Positions 7,088 through 13,888 of a DNA stretch of 16,198 bases are shown here, one piece after another. The translations under genes and the position numbers were made by a program. The number at the start of each line of letters is the position of its first letter. Position 1 is the stretch's first letter. Under the pieces are notes generated by a model that saw nothing but the letters and a program-made list of their open reading frames with translations, was not told where the DNA came from and searched no databases. Origin of the DNA: Zoogloeaceae bacterium (GTDB taxonomy: Bacteria; Pseudomonadota; Gammaproteobacteria; Burkholderiales; Rhodocyclaceae); contig JAIRLE010000188.1 of assembly GCA_031259605.1 (NCBI GenBank), positions 1-16,198 on the forward strand. Direction: 5' to 3'.

Positions 7088-7372
7088 ATGAAACAGTCTC
7101 TCCTTGTTGCCGCCCTGCTCGCGCTGGCCGTGTCCGCCTGTGGCGACGCCCAGCAAACCACGCCTCCCGCTGAGACGCCCGCCGCTGTCGAACCTGCTGC
7201 CGCTCCCGCAGAAGCCGCGCCCGCCGCTACGGATGCGGATGTTGCCGCTCCCGCAGAAGAAATCGCGCCTGCCGAAGCCGCCACGGATGCAGCCCCTGCT
7301 GAAGCCGCGCCTGCCGATGGCGCTGTGCCCGCCGAAGCTCCGGCGACGGATACGCCTGCCGCCGCCCAGTAA
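7088..7372 (+). CDS. Small Ala/Pro-rich lipoprotein, function unknown
   Basis: A 94-residue protein with a lipoprotein signal: MKQ, a hydrophobic core LLVAALLALA and the lipobox VSAC, with Cys18 the predicted acylated residue. Asp at +3 or beyond is not an obvious inner-membrane retention signal (the residues after Cys are Gly-Asp), so outer-membrane sorting is plausible but unproven. The mature 77 residues are nearly all Ala, Pro, Glu, Asp and Thr in degenerate units such as PAEAAPA. They should be disordered, acidic and extended, like a periplasmic spacer or tether. The start at 7088 has AAAGGA 6 bases upstream; an earlier in-frame ATG at 6986 lies before the predicted promoter. It is a single-gene unit with its own promoter and a strong terminator. 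Such sequences diverge fast, so no homologue-based function is offered. Confidence 0.8.
   Translation: MKQSLLVAALLALAVSACGDAQQTTPPAETPAAVEPAAAPAEAAPAATDADVAAPAEEIAPAEAATDAAPAEAAPADGAVPAEAPATDTPAAAQ
7198..7259 (+). repeat. 17-bp exact direct repeat within the lipoprotein gene
   Basis: TGCCGCTCCCGCAGAAG occurs at 7198-7214 and again at 7243-7259, 45 bases (15 codons) apart and therefore in the same frame. Related, less exact copies of the GAAGCCGCGCC-type segment follow. This is the trace of internal duplication that expanded the Ala/Pro/Glu region. Confidence 0.85.
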
Positions 7373-7390
7373 TCCTGGCGGCGCATCGGC

Positions 7391-7422
7391 AAAAAGCAGG
7401 GTGCCATGCCCTGCTTTTTTTT
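7391..7422 (+). terminator. Strong Rho-independent terminator of the lipoprotein gene
   Basis: Stem GCAGGG (7396-7401) and CCCTGC (7409-7414) with a 7-base loop, flanked by five A on the left and eight T on the right. It begins 18 bases after the lipoprotein stop codon. The A run makes it usable in both directions. Confidence 0.92.
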
Positions 7423-7459
7423 ACGCCGCGTATATCCGCCCGTCCGGACACGCAAATGC

Positions 7460-7489
7460 AAAAAGCGCCGCTGACGCGGCGCTTTTTTT
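7460..7489. terminator. Strong bidirectional terminator, serves the BI-1-like gene
   Basis: Stem GCGCCGC (7465-7471) and GCGGCGC (7476-7482) with loop TGAC, five A to the left and seven T to the right. It lies 17 bases beyond the stop of the minus-strand membrane protein gene and also backs up the plus-strand terminator 40 bases away. Confidence 0.92.
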
Positions 7490-7506
7490 GGAGCAGGAGA
7501 GAATTT

Positions 7507-8214
7507 TCAGTCGTCGCTGCCCATGAACTGCATGGCAAAGCGCAGCACATACCAGAGCATCAGGGCAACGGAGGCAAAGAGGCGCAGCGCCGCGCCCGCG
7601 GGACGATCCAGTGGATAATGACGCAGGATGGCGGAAGTGTCATACAGGATGCAGCCCCCCGCGAACAGGATCATGACCGCCGAAAACCAGATGCCCAGCG
7701 AAAAGCCGAAGACGATGCTGGTCACAATCGCGCCCAGGGCTATCAGGAGGCCGATGCGCAACATGCCGCCGAGGAAGGAAAAATCCTTCTTGCTGCTGAT
7801 GGCAGTCCAAGTCAGTCCGCCGACGAGAAGCGCCGTGGCGAGCACGGCAACCGGAATCACGCCCGGCATATGCGCGGCAATGGCAAAGAGCGGCGAAAAA
7901 ATGACGGCTTCCGCGATGACGTAAAGCCCCAGTCCCGCCGTCTGGGTCGTGTTGCTCTCCGCCTTGTCGGCAATGGATGAGGCCAGCCAGCCCACAACCA
8001 TGAAACCGCCGAGAAAGAGCAGCCAACTGTATTGTGACGTGGCGATGAGCTTCAGCATCACGGCGCCGAAGCCGCCGAAATACAGCGCAAAGGAAAGCAG
8101 GGCAAACGCCACGATGGCCCCACTCAGATAGGCATAGGTCTTGACCACGAAGCGGGAACGGGTGATGCCGCCCGCTTCCTGCGCCTTGCCTACGGATGAC
8201 AGAAATTCACTCAT
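7507..8214 (-). CDS. Bax inhibitor-1/YccA family inner-membrane protein
   Basis: A 235-residue integral membrane protein of the TMBIM/UPF0005 family with about seven hydrophobic helices (near 28-48, 53-80, 95-115, 119-137, 150-170, 173-193 and 208-230). The family signature near the sixth helix reads GCILYDTSAILRHYP, keeping the conserved Asp. Bacterial members include calcium-leak channels (Bacillus YetJ) and the FtsH modulator YccA. The exact role here is open. The second Asp of the YetJ di-aspartyl pair appears replaced by Ser in the last helix (LFASVALMLW). The start at 8214 is preferred over 8229 because AGGA sits 8 bases before it. It is a single gene with its own terminator. Confidence 0.86.
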   Translation of the reverse strand: MSEFLSSVGKAQEAGGITRSRFVVKTYAYLSGAIVAFALLSFALYFGGFGAVMLKLIATSQYSWLLFLGGFMVVGWLASSIADKAESNTTQTAGLGLYVIAEAVIFSPLFAIAAHMPGVIPVAVLATALLVGGLTWTAISSKKDFSFLGGMLRIGLLIALGAIVTSIVFGFSLGIWFSAVMILFAGGCILYDTSAILRHYPLDRPAGAALRLFASVALMLWYVLRFAMQFMGSDD

Positions 8215-8240
8215 GATGGAAATCCTCATTGGGGTTCAGG

Positions 8241-8274
8241 AAAAACGGCGTCATCCAGAAGTTTCCGGATGACG
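8241..8274 (-). terminator. Rho-independent terminator downstream of the cytochrome c gene
   Basis: On the minus strand CGTCATCC and GGATGACG form a perfect 8-bp stem (plus-strand arms 8249-8256 and 8267-8274) with a 10-base loop, followed by CCGTTTTTCC. It ends transcription from orn and the cytochrome gene before the BI-1-like gene. A possible -10 (TATGAT, minus strand, 8291-8296) lies upstream of it in the reading direction, so it could also act as an attenuator in the membrane-protein leader. Confidence 0.72.
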
Positions 8275-8352
8275 GCACGGGACAAAACATATCATATTCT
8301 CGAACAGCGGGAAAACAGGAAGTTCCACAAAAACAAATCCCGTCCGCCGCCA

Positions 8353-8982
8353 TCAAGGCAGACTGTACAGATAGGCGGCGACGGCCTCGATGTCGGCGTT
8401 TTTCAGCGGCGCGGTGGCGCTGGTCATTTGCGGCTCCTGCCGTTCGCCGGTCTTGTCGCGGTAACGGGTGATGGCGCGCACCAGATAATCCGTATGCTGG
8501 CTGGCGGTGCGCGGGATCACTTCATTGCCGTGCGCCTTGTCGCCGTGGCAGCGCTGGCAAAGCCGGATGTAGATCTGCTTGCCCTGCGCGGCCAGCGCGG
8601 CGTTGGGCGTACCGGGTTTGGGGTTCTGGCTGGCGTAATACAGGGAAATATTGATTTTTTCCTCCTCACTCAGCAAGGAGATGACGCCTTGCATGAACTC
8701 GTCCTTGCGCTGTCCCTTGCCGAATTTGCGGGTTTGCTCCAGCACGTAGTCCGCGTTCTGCCCGGCCAGATTTGGAACGTCCGACTGCTTGCTCACGCCG
8801 TTCTTGCCATGACAGTTGACGCAGAAGGTCGAGGCCTTGCGGCCTTCTTCCTGCGCGTTCTTCAGTGCCTGCGGGTTACGCAGGATGGACTGCAACTGCG
8901 GGTCAACCGCCTGCGCTGAAGCACAGAGGAATCCCGCGCACAGGATTCCCAGAAAGCATGGCATGCGTTTACGGTTCTGCAT
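8353..8982 (-). CDS. Dihaem cytochrome c, c4-like, periplasmic
   Basis: A 209-residue protein with a Sec signal peptide (hydrophobic core CFLGILCAGFLC, cleavage probable after ASAQA at residue 25) and two CXXCH haem sites: CVNCH at 54-58 and CQRCH at 142-146. Candidate axial methionines are Met97 and Met186, giving two similar mono-haem halves as in cytochrome c4. It should carry electrons in the periplasm between the bc1 complex and a terminal oxidase; a role in accepting electrons from methylotrophic dehydrogenases is possible but not shown. The start at 8982 has AAGGAG 7 bases away. It begins 17 bases after the orn stop codon on the same strand, so the two are probably co-transcribed and end at the hairpin 8249-8274. 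Confidence 0.9.
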   Translation of the reverse strand: MQNRKRMPCFLGILCAGFLCASAQAVDPQLQSILRNPQALKNAQEEGRKASTFCVNCHGKNGVSKQSDVPNLAGQNADYVLEQTRKFGKGQRKDEFMQGVISLLSEEEKINISLYYASQNPKPGTPNAALAAQGKQIYIRLCQRCHGDKAHGNEVIPRTASQHTDYLVRAITRYRDKTGERQEPQMTSATAPLKNADIEAVAAYLYSLP

Positions 8983-8999
8983 TCATTTTCTCCTTCCTT

Positions 9000-9560
9000 T
9001 TATTCTACCGTACTTAACGGACGAATGAAGTGCTCACGATAATATCTCAGTTCGTCGATGGATTCATAAATATCCGCCAGCGCCTCGTGCGCGCCGCGCT
9101 TCTGGAAGCCCTTGAGCAGCGTCGGCGCCCAGCGTTTGCACAATTCCTTCAGGGTGCTCACGTCCAGGTTGCGGTAGTGAAACCATTTCTCCAGTCTGGG
9201 CATGTGGCGCGCCATGAAGCGGCGATCCTGGCAGATGCTGTTGCCGCACATTGGCGAGGTCGCGGCGGGCGCAAACGACTGCACGAACGCGCAGGCTTCG
9301 GTTTCCACTTCCGTTTCGTCGCGGCGGGAAGCGCGCACCCGTTCAATCAGCCCGGAACGGGCATGGGTTTTCTGGTTCCATTCATCCATGCCCTTCAGGA
9401 TGGCTTCCGGTTGGTGGATAACCCAGACCGGCGATTCGGCAAGCACCTCGAGGTTGGAATCCGTGACCACGATCGCCAATTCGATGATGCGATCCGAATC
9501 GGGATTGAGTCCTGTCATTTCCATGTCCAGCCAGATGAGGTTTGTCGCGTCACGTGCCAT
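9000..9560 (-). CDS. orn: Oligoribonuclease
   Basis: A 186-residue DEDDh 3'-5' exoribonuclease that degrades RNA oligomers of two to a few nucleotides, including pGpG from cyclic-di-GMP turnover. All five catalytic residues are visible: Asp12 and Glu14 in WLDMEMTGL, Asp112 in CGNSICQDRRF, His158 and Asp163 in GAHEALADI. The family-typical EHF near the C terminus is also present. The start at 9560 (MARDATNLIWLD) matches the family; an upstream ATG at 9602 would add 14 unrelated residues and neither has a strong ribosome binding site. It is divergent from the M48 protease gene, with a 96-base shared control region, a common betaproteobacterial arrangement. Confidence 0.94.
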   Translation of the reverse strand: MARDATNLIWLDMEMTGLNPDSDRIIELAIVVTDSNLEVLAESPVWVIHQPEAILKGMDEWNQKTHARSGLIERVRASRRDETEVETEACAFVQSFAPAATSPMCGNSICQDRRFMARHMPRLEKWFHYRNLDVSTLKELCKRWAPTLLKGFQKRGAHEALADIYESIDELRYYREHFIRPLSTVE

Positions 9561-9656
9561 ATAATCGAAATCGCGCGAAATTTGAAAGCGCCATTGTGGC
9601 ATAGCTTACAGGAAACGCTTGCTTCTTTTGCCAGAAATCATCAGGAACCGTAAATC

Positions 9657-10937
9657 GTGGCCGAACACTTCCGGGTTGTGCTAATCGCTGTCCTGCTGTC
9701 TTACATTGCGCTGCGCATCGCGCTTCTGATGCGGCAGGCGCATTGTGTCGCCGCGCATCGAGATGTCGTGCCCGCCGCCTTTTCCAGCCGCATCCCGCTC
9801 GCCGCGCATCAGCAGGCGGCGGATTACACACGGGCGAAAATTCTTCTGGAATACGCGGCGCTGGGTGTGGAAGTCGGCTATTTTCTGGCGCTCACCTGGG
9901 GCGGCGGCTTGCAGGCGTTGCATGACTTCTGGTCGGCGCATGCCGCGCACGGTCTGGCCTATGGCGTCGGCCTGATCGCCAGCGTCGTCGTCCTTTCCGG
10001 TCTGCTGGACATCCCGCTGAATCTTTACCGGCAGTTTCGCCTGGAATCCCGCTTCGGCTTCAATCGCATGACGCCCGCCCTGTTTTTTCTCGATCTCCTG
10101 AAACAGGCGCTGCTTTTCGTCCTGCTGGGGCTGCCGTTCCTGGCGGCGGTGCTCTGGCTGATGCAGGCCATGGGCGAATACTGGTGGCTGCATGTCTGGC
10201 TGGCGTGGATGGCCTTCAATCTGCTGATGTTCTTCGTGTATCCATTATGGATTGCGCCGCTGTTCAACAGATTCACGCCGCTTGCCGACGGGGAGGTGAA
10301 GACGCGGGTGCGGGCGTTGCTGCAACGGGGAAATTTCGGCAAGCGCGAGCTTTTCGTCATGGACGGCTCGCGGCGCTCCCGCCACGGCAACGCCTATTTC
10401 ACTGGCTTCGGCAAGGCGCGGCGCATCGTGTTCTTCGATACCCTGCTGGAACGCCTCACTCCGCCGCAGATAGAGGCGGTGCTGGCGCATGAGCTGGGGC
10501 ATTTTCACCATCGCCACCTCGTCCGGCGCATTGTCCTCATTTTTCTCTTTTCGCTGGGTTTTCTCGCCCTGCTCGGACAACTGCTTTTTGCGCCCTGGTT
10601 CTTTCAGGGATTGGGCGTAGGCGCGGCGCAAAGCGGCAACGCGGCGCTGGCGCTGGTGTTGTTCAGCCTGGTGATTCCCTTGTTCGCCATTTTGTTTTCC
10701 CCGCTGTTCCATCATTTTTCCCGCCGCGACGAATTCCAGGCCGACGCCTATGCCGCGCGCGTAAGTTCGGCGGATGCGTTGATCGCCGCCCTGAGCCGGC
10801 TTTACGAAGACAATGCCGCGACGCTCACGCCCGACCCGCTCTATTCGTGCTTTTATGATTCACATCCGCCCGCGACGGCCCGCATCGCCCGGCTGATGAC
10901 GTTCACCGCCGGCAACCCCGCGCCGCCCGCCGCTTGA
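9657..10937 (+). CDS. M48 family integral membrane metallopeptidase (Ste24/CAAX-type)
   Basis: A 426-residue zinc protease with an N-terminal M48_N membrane region and a C-terminal catalytic domain. Hydrophobic helices lie near 8-24, 101-122, 150-171, 178-202, 291-316 and 330-354. The zinc motif is HELGH at 278-282, with Glu359 in RRDEFQADAYA as third ligand and an HPP segment near the end. This is the Ste24/CAAX-prenyl-protease architecture rather than HtpX, being longer with a full N-terminal domain. In bacteria the substrates are unknown, since prenylated proteins are absent; membrane protein quality control is the usual guess. The start is GTG at 9657, with AGGA 10 bases upstream. Its stop overlaps the rsgA start. 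Confidence 0.9.
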   Translation: MAEHFRVVLIAVLLSYIALRIALLMRQAHCVAAHRDVVPAAFSSRIPLAAHQQAADYTRAKILLEYAALGVEVGYFLALTWGGGLQALHDFWSAHAAHGLAYGVGLIASVVVLSGLLDIPLNLYRQFRLESRFGFNRMTPALFFLDLLKQALLFVLLGLPFLAAVLWLMQAMGEYWWLHVWLAWMAFNLLMFFVYPLWIAPLFNRFTPLADGEVKTRVRALLQRGNFGKRELFVMDGSRRSRHGNAYFTGFGKARRIVFFDTLLERLTPPQIEAVLAHELGHFHHRHLVRRIVLIFLFSLGFLALLGQLLFAPWFFQGLGVGAAQSGNAALALVLFSLVIPLFAILFSPLFHHFSRRDEFQADAYAARVSSADALIAALSRLYEDNAATLTPDPLYSCFYDSHPPATARIARLMTFTAGNPAPPAA

Positions 10938-11818
10938 ATATCCACTCTTCGCTCCTTCCCGGTCTCATCGTCGCCGCCCACGGACGCCAGTATCGCGTCC
11001 GGCTTGCCGACGGCGCAGAATGGCTGTGCTATCCCAGAGGCAAGAAAAGCGAGGTCGTCTGCGGCGACCGCGTACAGGTGCGCGGCAACCAGAGCGGACA
11101 AGGCGTCATCGAACGGGTGGAAGCGCGGAAAACCCTGCTTTACCGTTCCAACGCCCTGCGCGAAAAACTGATTGCCGCCAATGTCGATCAGCTCATTCTG
11201 GTGGTCGCCACCGAACCCGCTTTTTCAACGGCGCTGCTCAATCGCTGCCTGATCGCGGCGGAAGCCGGCGGCATTTCTCCGCTCATCGTGCTGAACAAAA
11301 ACGACCTGACCGACAAGCTGCCGCTGGCGCGGCAATGCCTTGAGCCGCTGGCGGGGTTGGGCTATCCGCTCTTGGAGCTTTGCGCCGTCCGTGACGCCGC
11401 CGCCCTCACGCCGTATCTGGAAGGCAAGACCAGTGTGCTGGTTGGGCAATCCGGCATGGGCAAATCCACGCTGATCAATGCCCTGCTCCCCGACGCGCGC
11501 GCCGCCACGCGGGAAATTTCCGCCGCGATGGCTTCCGGCAAGCACACCACCACGCGCGCCCGGCTGTATTTCCTGAATCCGCAAAGCCGCCTCATCGATT
11601 CACCCGGCCTGCAAGCATTCGGCCTGGGACACCTGGATTTCGCCGCGCTCGAACACGCCTTTCCGGAATTCGCCGCCCATCTGGGCGCTTGCCGCTTTCG
11701 CAACTGCCGCCACCAGCAGGAGCCTGGCTGCGCCCTGCGAGCGGCAGCGGCGGCCAGGCAGATCGCGGCGGAACGGCTGCAACTGTTTCAAACCTTGGTG
11801 CATGAAAATCGCTTGTGA
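10934..11818 (+). CDS. rsgA: Ribosome small-subunit-dependent GTPase A
   Basis: A 294-residue circularly permuted GTPase that helps 30S maturation. Order of parts: OB-fold (about 8-70), NKND at 121-124 (G4), GQSGMGKST at 171-179 (P-loop, G1), the Thr-rich switch HTTTRA near 204-209, DSPG at 222-225 (G3), and a C-terminal zinc finger with Cys253, Cys258, His260 and Cys266. The permuted G4-before-G1 order is diagnostic. The start is TTG at 10934; no ATG or GTG in frame occurs early enough to keep the OB-fold. It overlaps the protease stop as TTGA, so translation is probably coupled, which would explain the missing ribosome binding site. The gene ends 36 bases before the convergent udg stop. Confidence 0.94.
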   Translation: MNIHSSLLPGLIVAAHGRQYRVRLADGAEWLCYPRGKKSEVVCGDRVQVRGNQSGQGVIERVEARKTLLYRSNALREKLIAANVDQLILVVATEPAFSTALLNRCLIAAEAGGISPLIVLNKNDLTDKLPLARQCLEPLAGLGYPLLELCAVRDAAALTPYLEGKTSVLVGQSGMGKSTLINALLPDARAATREISAAMASGKHTTTRARLYFLNPQSRLIDSPGLQAFGLGHLDFAALEHAFPEFAAHLGACRFRNCRHQQEPGCALRAAAAARQIAAERLQLFQTLVHENRL

Positions 11819-11853
11819 CTGGAGGGAAATTCGGCGGGCGACAGTTTTCCGTC

Positions 11854-12651
11854 CTATGCCAACATGCCGCTGTCGCTTTCCCTGATGATTTGCCGCGCGC
11901 GGCACAGGTCTTCCCAGGCTTTGGCTTTTTCCGGCAGATTGCGCAGCAGATAGGCGGGGTGGTAGGTGACGGTCACGGGTATCGCGCCAAAGGACAGCGG
12001 CCTCCCGCGCAGGGCGGAAAGGCTGCGATCCTCATTGAGCACGCTATGCGCGGCGGATTTTCCCAGGAGCACGATCAGCTTGGGCGCAACGAGCGCAATC
12101 TGGCGCAGCAGGAAGGGGCGGCAAGCCGCCATTTCTTCGGCGGCAGGCGTGCGATTGCCTTCGGGTCGGCATTTGACGGCGTTGGCGATATAGACGTTGC
12201 GGTCGCGCGCGAGGCCGATGGCGGCGAGCATGTTGTCCAGCAGCTTGCCTGCCTGGCCGACGAAAGGCTCGCCCCTGGCGTCTTCTTCCGCGCCCGGCCC
12301 TTCGCCCACGAACAGCCAGTCCGCCGTCCGGTCGCCAATGCCCGGCACCGCCTGCCGCCGCCGCGCGCACAGGCCGCAGGCGCGACATTCCTGGATGGCC
12401 TGCGTCAGCGCCGCCCAGTCCAGGGCGGCAATCGCCGCCGCCCGCTTGCCGTCGTCGACGCCAGACAGGACGGAGCCTGGCGCGCTGGCGGGAACGCTGG
12501 CCTTTGGCGCGGGCGCTTTGGGCGCGGAGGTCTCTCCGGCAAGGATGGGGAGCGGTTCCACTTTCGGGGTCTCGCCGTGTTCCGCCGTGTTCCGGCGCAA
12601 TTGCCAGAGGGTGTAGCCCATTTCCCGCAAAATGGCGGCTTGTTCGCGCAT
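11854..12651 (-). CDS. Family 4 uracil-DNA glycosylase (Fe-S type)
   Basis: A 265-residue DNA repair enzyme that removes uracil from DNA. The catalytic domain begins near residue 75: iron-sulfur ligands Cys89, Cys92, Cys151 and Cys167 (16-residue spacing of the last pair as in thermophilic family-4 enzymes), active-site motif GEGPGAEED at 116-124, FVGQAGKLLD just after, and HPAYLLR with His211. Residues 1-20 form a short helix (MGYTLWQLRR), also seen in proteobacterial members, joined to the core by a 50-residue Ala/Pro-rich linker. Older annotations call this SPO1 DNA polymerase-related protein. The start at 12651 has AAGGAA 6 bases upstream and follows rimI by 3 bases, so it is the last gene of a tsaB-rimI-udg operon. 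Confidence 0.92.
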   Translation of the reverse strand: MREQAAILREMGYTLWQLRRNTAEHGETPKVEPLPILAGETSAPKAPAPKASVPASAPGSVLSGVDDGKRAAAIAALDWAALTQAIQECRACGLCARRRQAVPGIGDRTADWLFVGEGPGAEEDARGEPFVGQAGKLLDNMLAAIGLARDRNVYIANAVKCRPEGNRTPAAEEMAACRPFLLRQIALVAPKLIVLLGKSAAHSVLNEDRSLSALRGRPLSFGAIPVTVTYHPAYLLRNLPEKAKAWEDLCRARQIIRESDSGMLA

Positions 12652-12654
12652 CGT

Positions 12655-13131
12655 TCATTCCTTCCAGTTATCCAGGCTGGCGCAAAACACCAGCGCGTCT
12701 TCGCGGCCATTGCCGTTTGGATAATAGGCTTTACGCAGGCCGATTTCCTGAAAACCAAAGGCACTATACAGCGTCTGCGCGCGCTGGTTGGAGGCGCGCG
12801 TTTCCAGATACATGCGCCGTATGCCGACGGCGGCGGCGTCCCGCAAGACATGGCGCAGCAATTTTGCGCCCAGGCCTTGCCGCTGCACGGCGGGCGCAAC
12901 CGCGAGATTGAGCAGATGCGCTTCGTCCGCGGCGTGCATCGACAACACAAAACCCAGACACTGCGCGCCCCGCCATAGCACCCAGCCGCGATCTCCGGCA
13001 TGAAGGGAATCGGTAAAATGTTCTTCCCGCCAGGGAAAAACCTGCGCGGCGGCCTCCAGCGCCGCCACCTGCGGCAGATCGATGAAGCGCATGGCGGCGA
13101 TTTCCATCGGCAGCAGCGAAGACAAAGTCAT
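12655..13131 (-). CDS. rimI: Ribosomal protein bS18-alanine N-acetyltransferase
   Basis: A 158-residue GNAT-fold enzyme that acetylates the N-terminal alanine of ribosomal protein S18. Marks: LLNLAVAPAVQRQGLGAKLL around 73-92, with the acetyl-CoA pyrophosphate loop QRQGLG; YLETRASNQRAQTLYSAFGF near 109-128; and the RimI-specific YYP followed by EDAL near the end. The start is taken as ATG at 13131, overlapping the tsaB stop as ATGA. A TTG two codons earlier (13137) is possible but has no advantage. The tsaB-rimI pairing is widely conserved and supports RimI over other GNAT proteins. Confidence 0.92.
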   Translation of the reverse strand: MTLSSLLPMEIAAMRFIDLPQVAALEAAAQVFPWREEHFTDSLHAGDRGWVLWRGAQCLGFVLSMHAADEAHLLNLAVAPAVQRQGLGAKLLRHVLRDAAAVGIRRMYLETRASNQRAQTLYSAFGFQEIGLRKAYYPNGNGREDALVFCASLDNWKE

Positions 13132-13829
13132 GCGCAATGCCCTCTTGCGGCGGCGCGCTCCGCAGTGGTGTATGCCACTTTATCGCGCACATAGCGCGGC
13201 AACGCCAGCGCCGGGTCTTGTCCTTCGCCGCGCCTGAAGGCCAGCGCCGCCAGTTCGACAAGGGGCTTGGCGTGTGGCCGTATCCGCGGCAGACAGCGAT
13301 GCAGGCAGAAGCGTTCGGCGAGCTGCGGATAGGCAAGGAGCGCGTTGCCGACGACCCGAACCGCGTCGGTTCTTGGCCAGTCATCCGGCAAGGCAAGGTC
13401 TTCCGGCCGCAGGAGCCGGATTGTGCCGGCTGTCCGCGGCCCATCCCGCGCCGTCTGCTGGAACGCGCCCGCATAGACTTCGCCCATGCGCGCGTCCAGG
13501 AGGCTCAATACCCGTTCGCCGCCCGCGGCGTGCGCCATGCATTCGAGCGAGCCGATGGGCAGCACGGGTTTGTCGAGCGCTGCCGCTATGCCCTGGGCAA
13601 TGCCGCAGGCGACGCGCAATCCGGTAAACATGCCCGGCCCCATGTCAAAGGCAATGGCGTCCAGCGCGGCAAAGCCGCTTTGCGCCGCCGCCAGAAGTTG
13701 TTGCGCCAGCGGCAACAGGGTTTCGGAATGCGGCGCATCCGCCGGACAATCCGCCGCCAGCGTCTCGCCTTCCTGCCACAGCGCGCAGGAGCCGGATTCA
13801 GTCGAGGTTTCCAGGGCAAGGATTCGCAT
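13128..13829 (-). CDS. tsaB: tRNA threonylcarbamoyladenosine biosynthesis protein TsaB
   Basis: A 233-residue ASKHA-fold protein (YeaZ) that partners TsaD and TsaE in making t6A37 of ANN-decoding tRNAs. Marks are the N-terminal ILALETST at 3-10, HSETLLP near 34-40, and GPGMFTGLR at 64-72, followed by LSLLDARMGEVYAGAF. It lacks the metal-binding histidines of TsaD, as expected for TsaB. It is first in the tsaB-rimI-udg operon and divergent from the TrmB-like gene, with which it shares a short control region. A TAGAAT on the minus strand (13857-13862) is a possible -10. Confidence 0.93.
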   Translation of the reverse strand: MRILALETSTESGSCALWQEGETLAADCPADAPHSETLLPLAQQLLAAAQSGFAALDAIAFDMGPGMFTGLRVACGIAQGIAAALDKPVLPIGSLECMAHAAGGERVLSLLDARMGEVYAGAFQQTARDGPRTAGTIRLLRPEDLALPDDWPRTDAVRVVGNALLAYPQLAERFCLHRCLPRIRPHAKPLVELAALAFRRGEGQDPALALPRYVRDKVAYTTAERAAARGHCA

Positions 13830-13888
13830 TGAAAAATCAGTACAATCAAAGCGTCTATTCTACCTTGAGCGTCGATTCCCGCTTTCCG

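Noticed and set aside
7391..7489. Two close terminators considered as a small RNA gene or CRISPR-like repeat
   Set aside because: The hairpins differ in sequence and each is placed correctly to end one of two convergent genes.
11815..12978. 387-codon forward open frame antisense to udg and rimI
   Set aside because: The opposite strand has intact catalytic motifs for two families; this frame has none.
13137..13832. 231-codon forward open frame antisense to tsaB
   Set aside because: Shadow of tsaB, rich in Arg and Gly with no domain.
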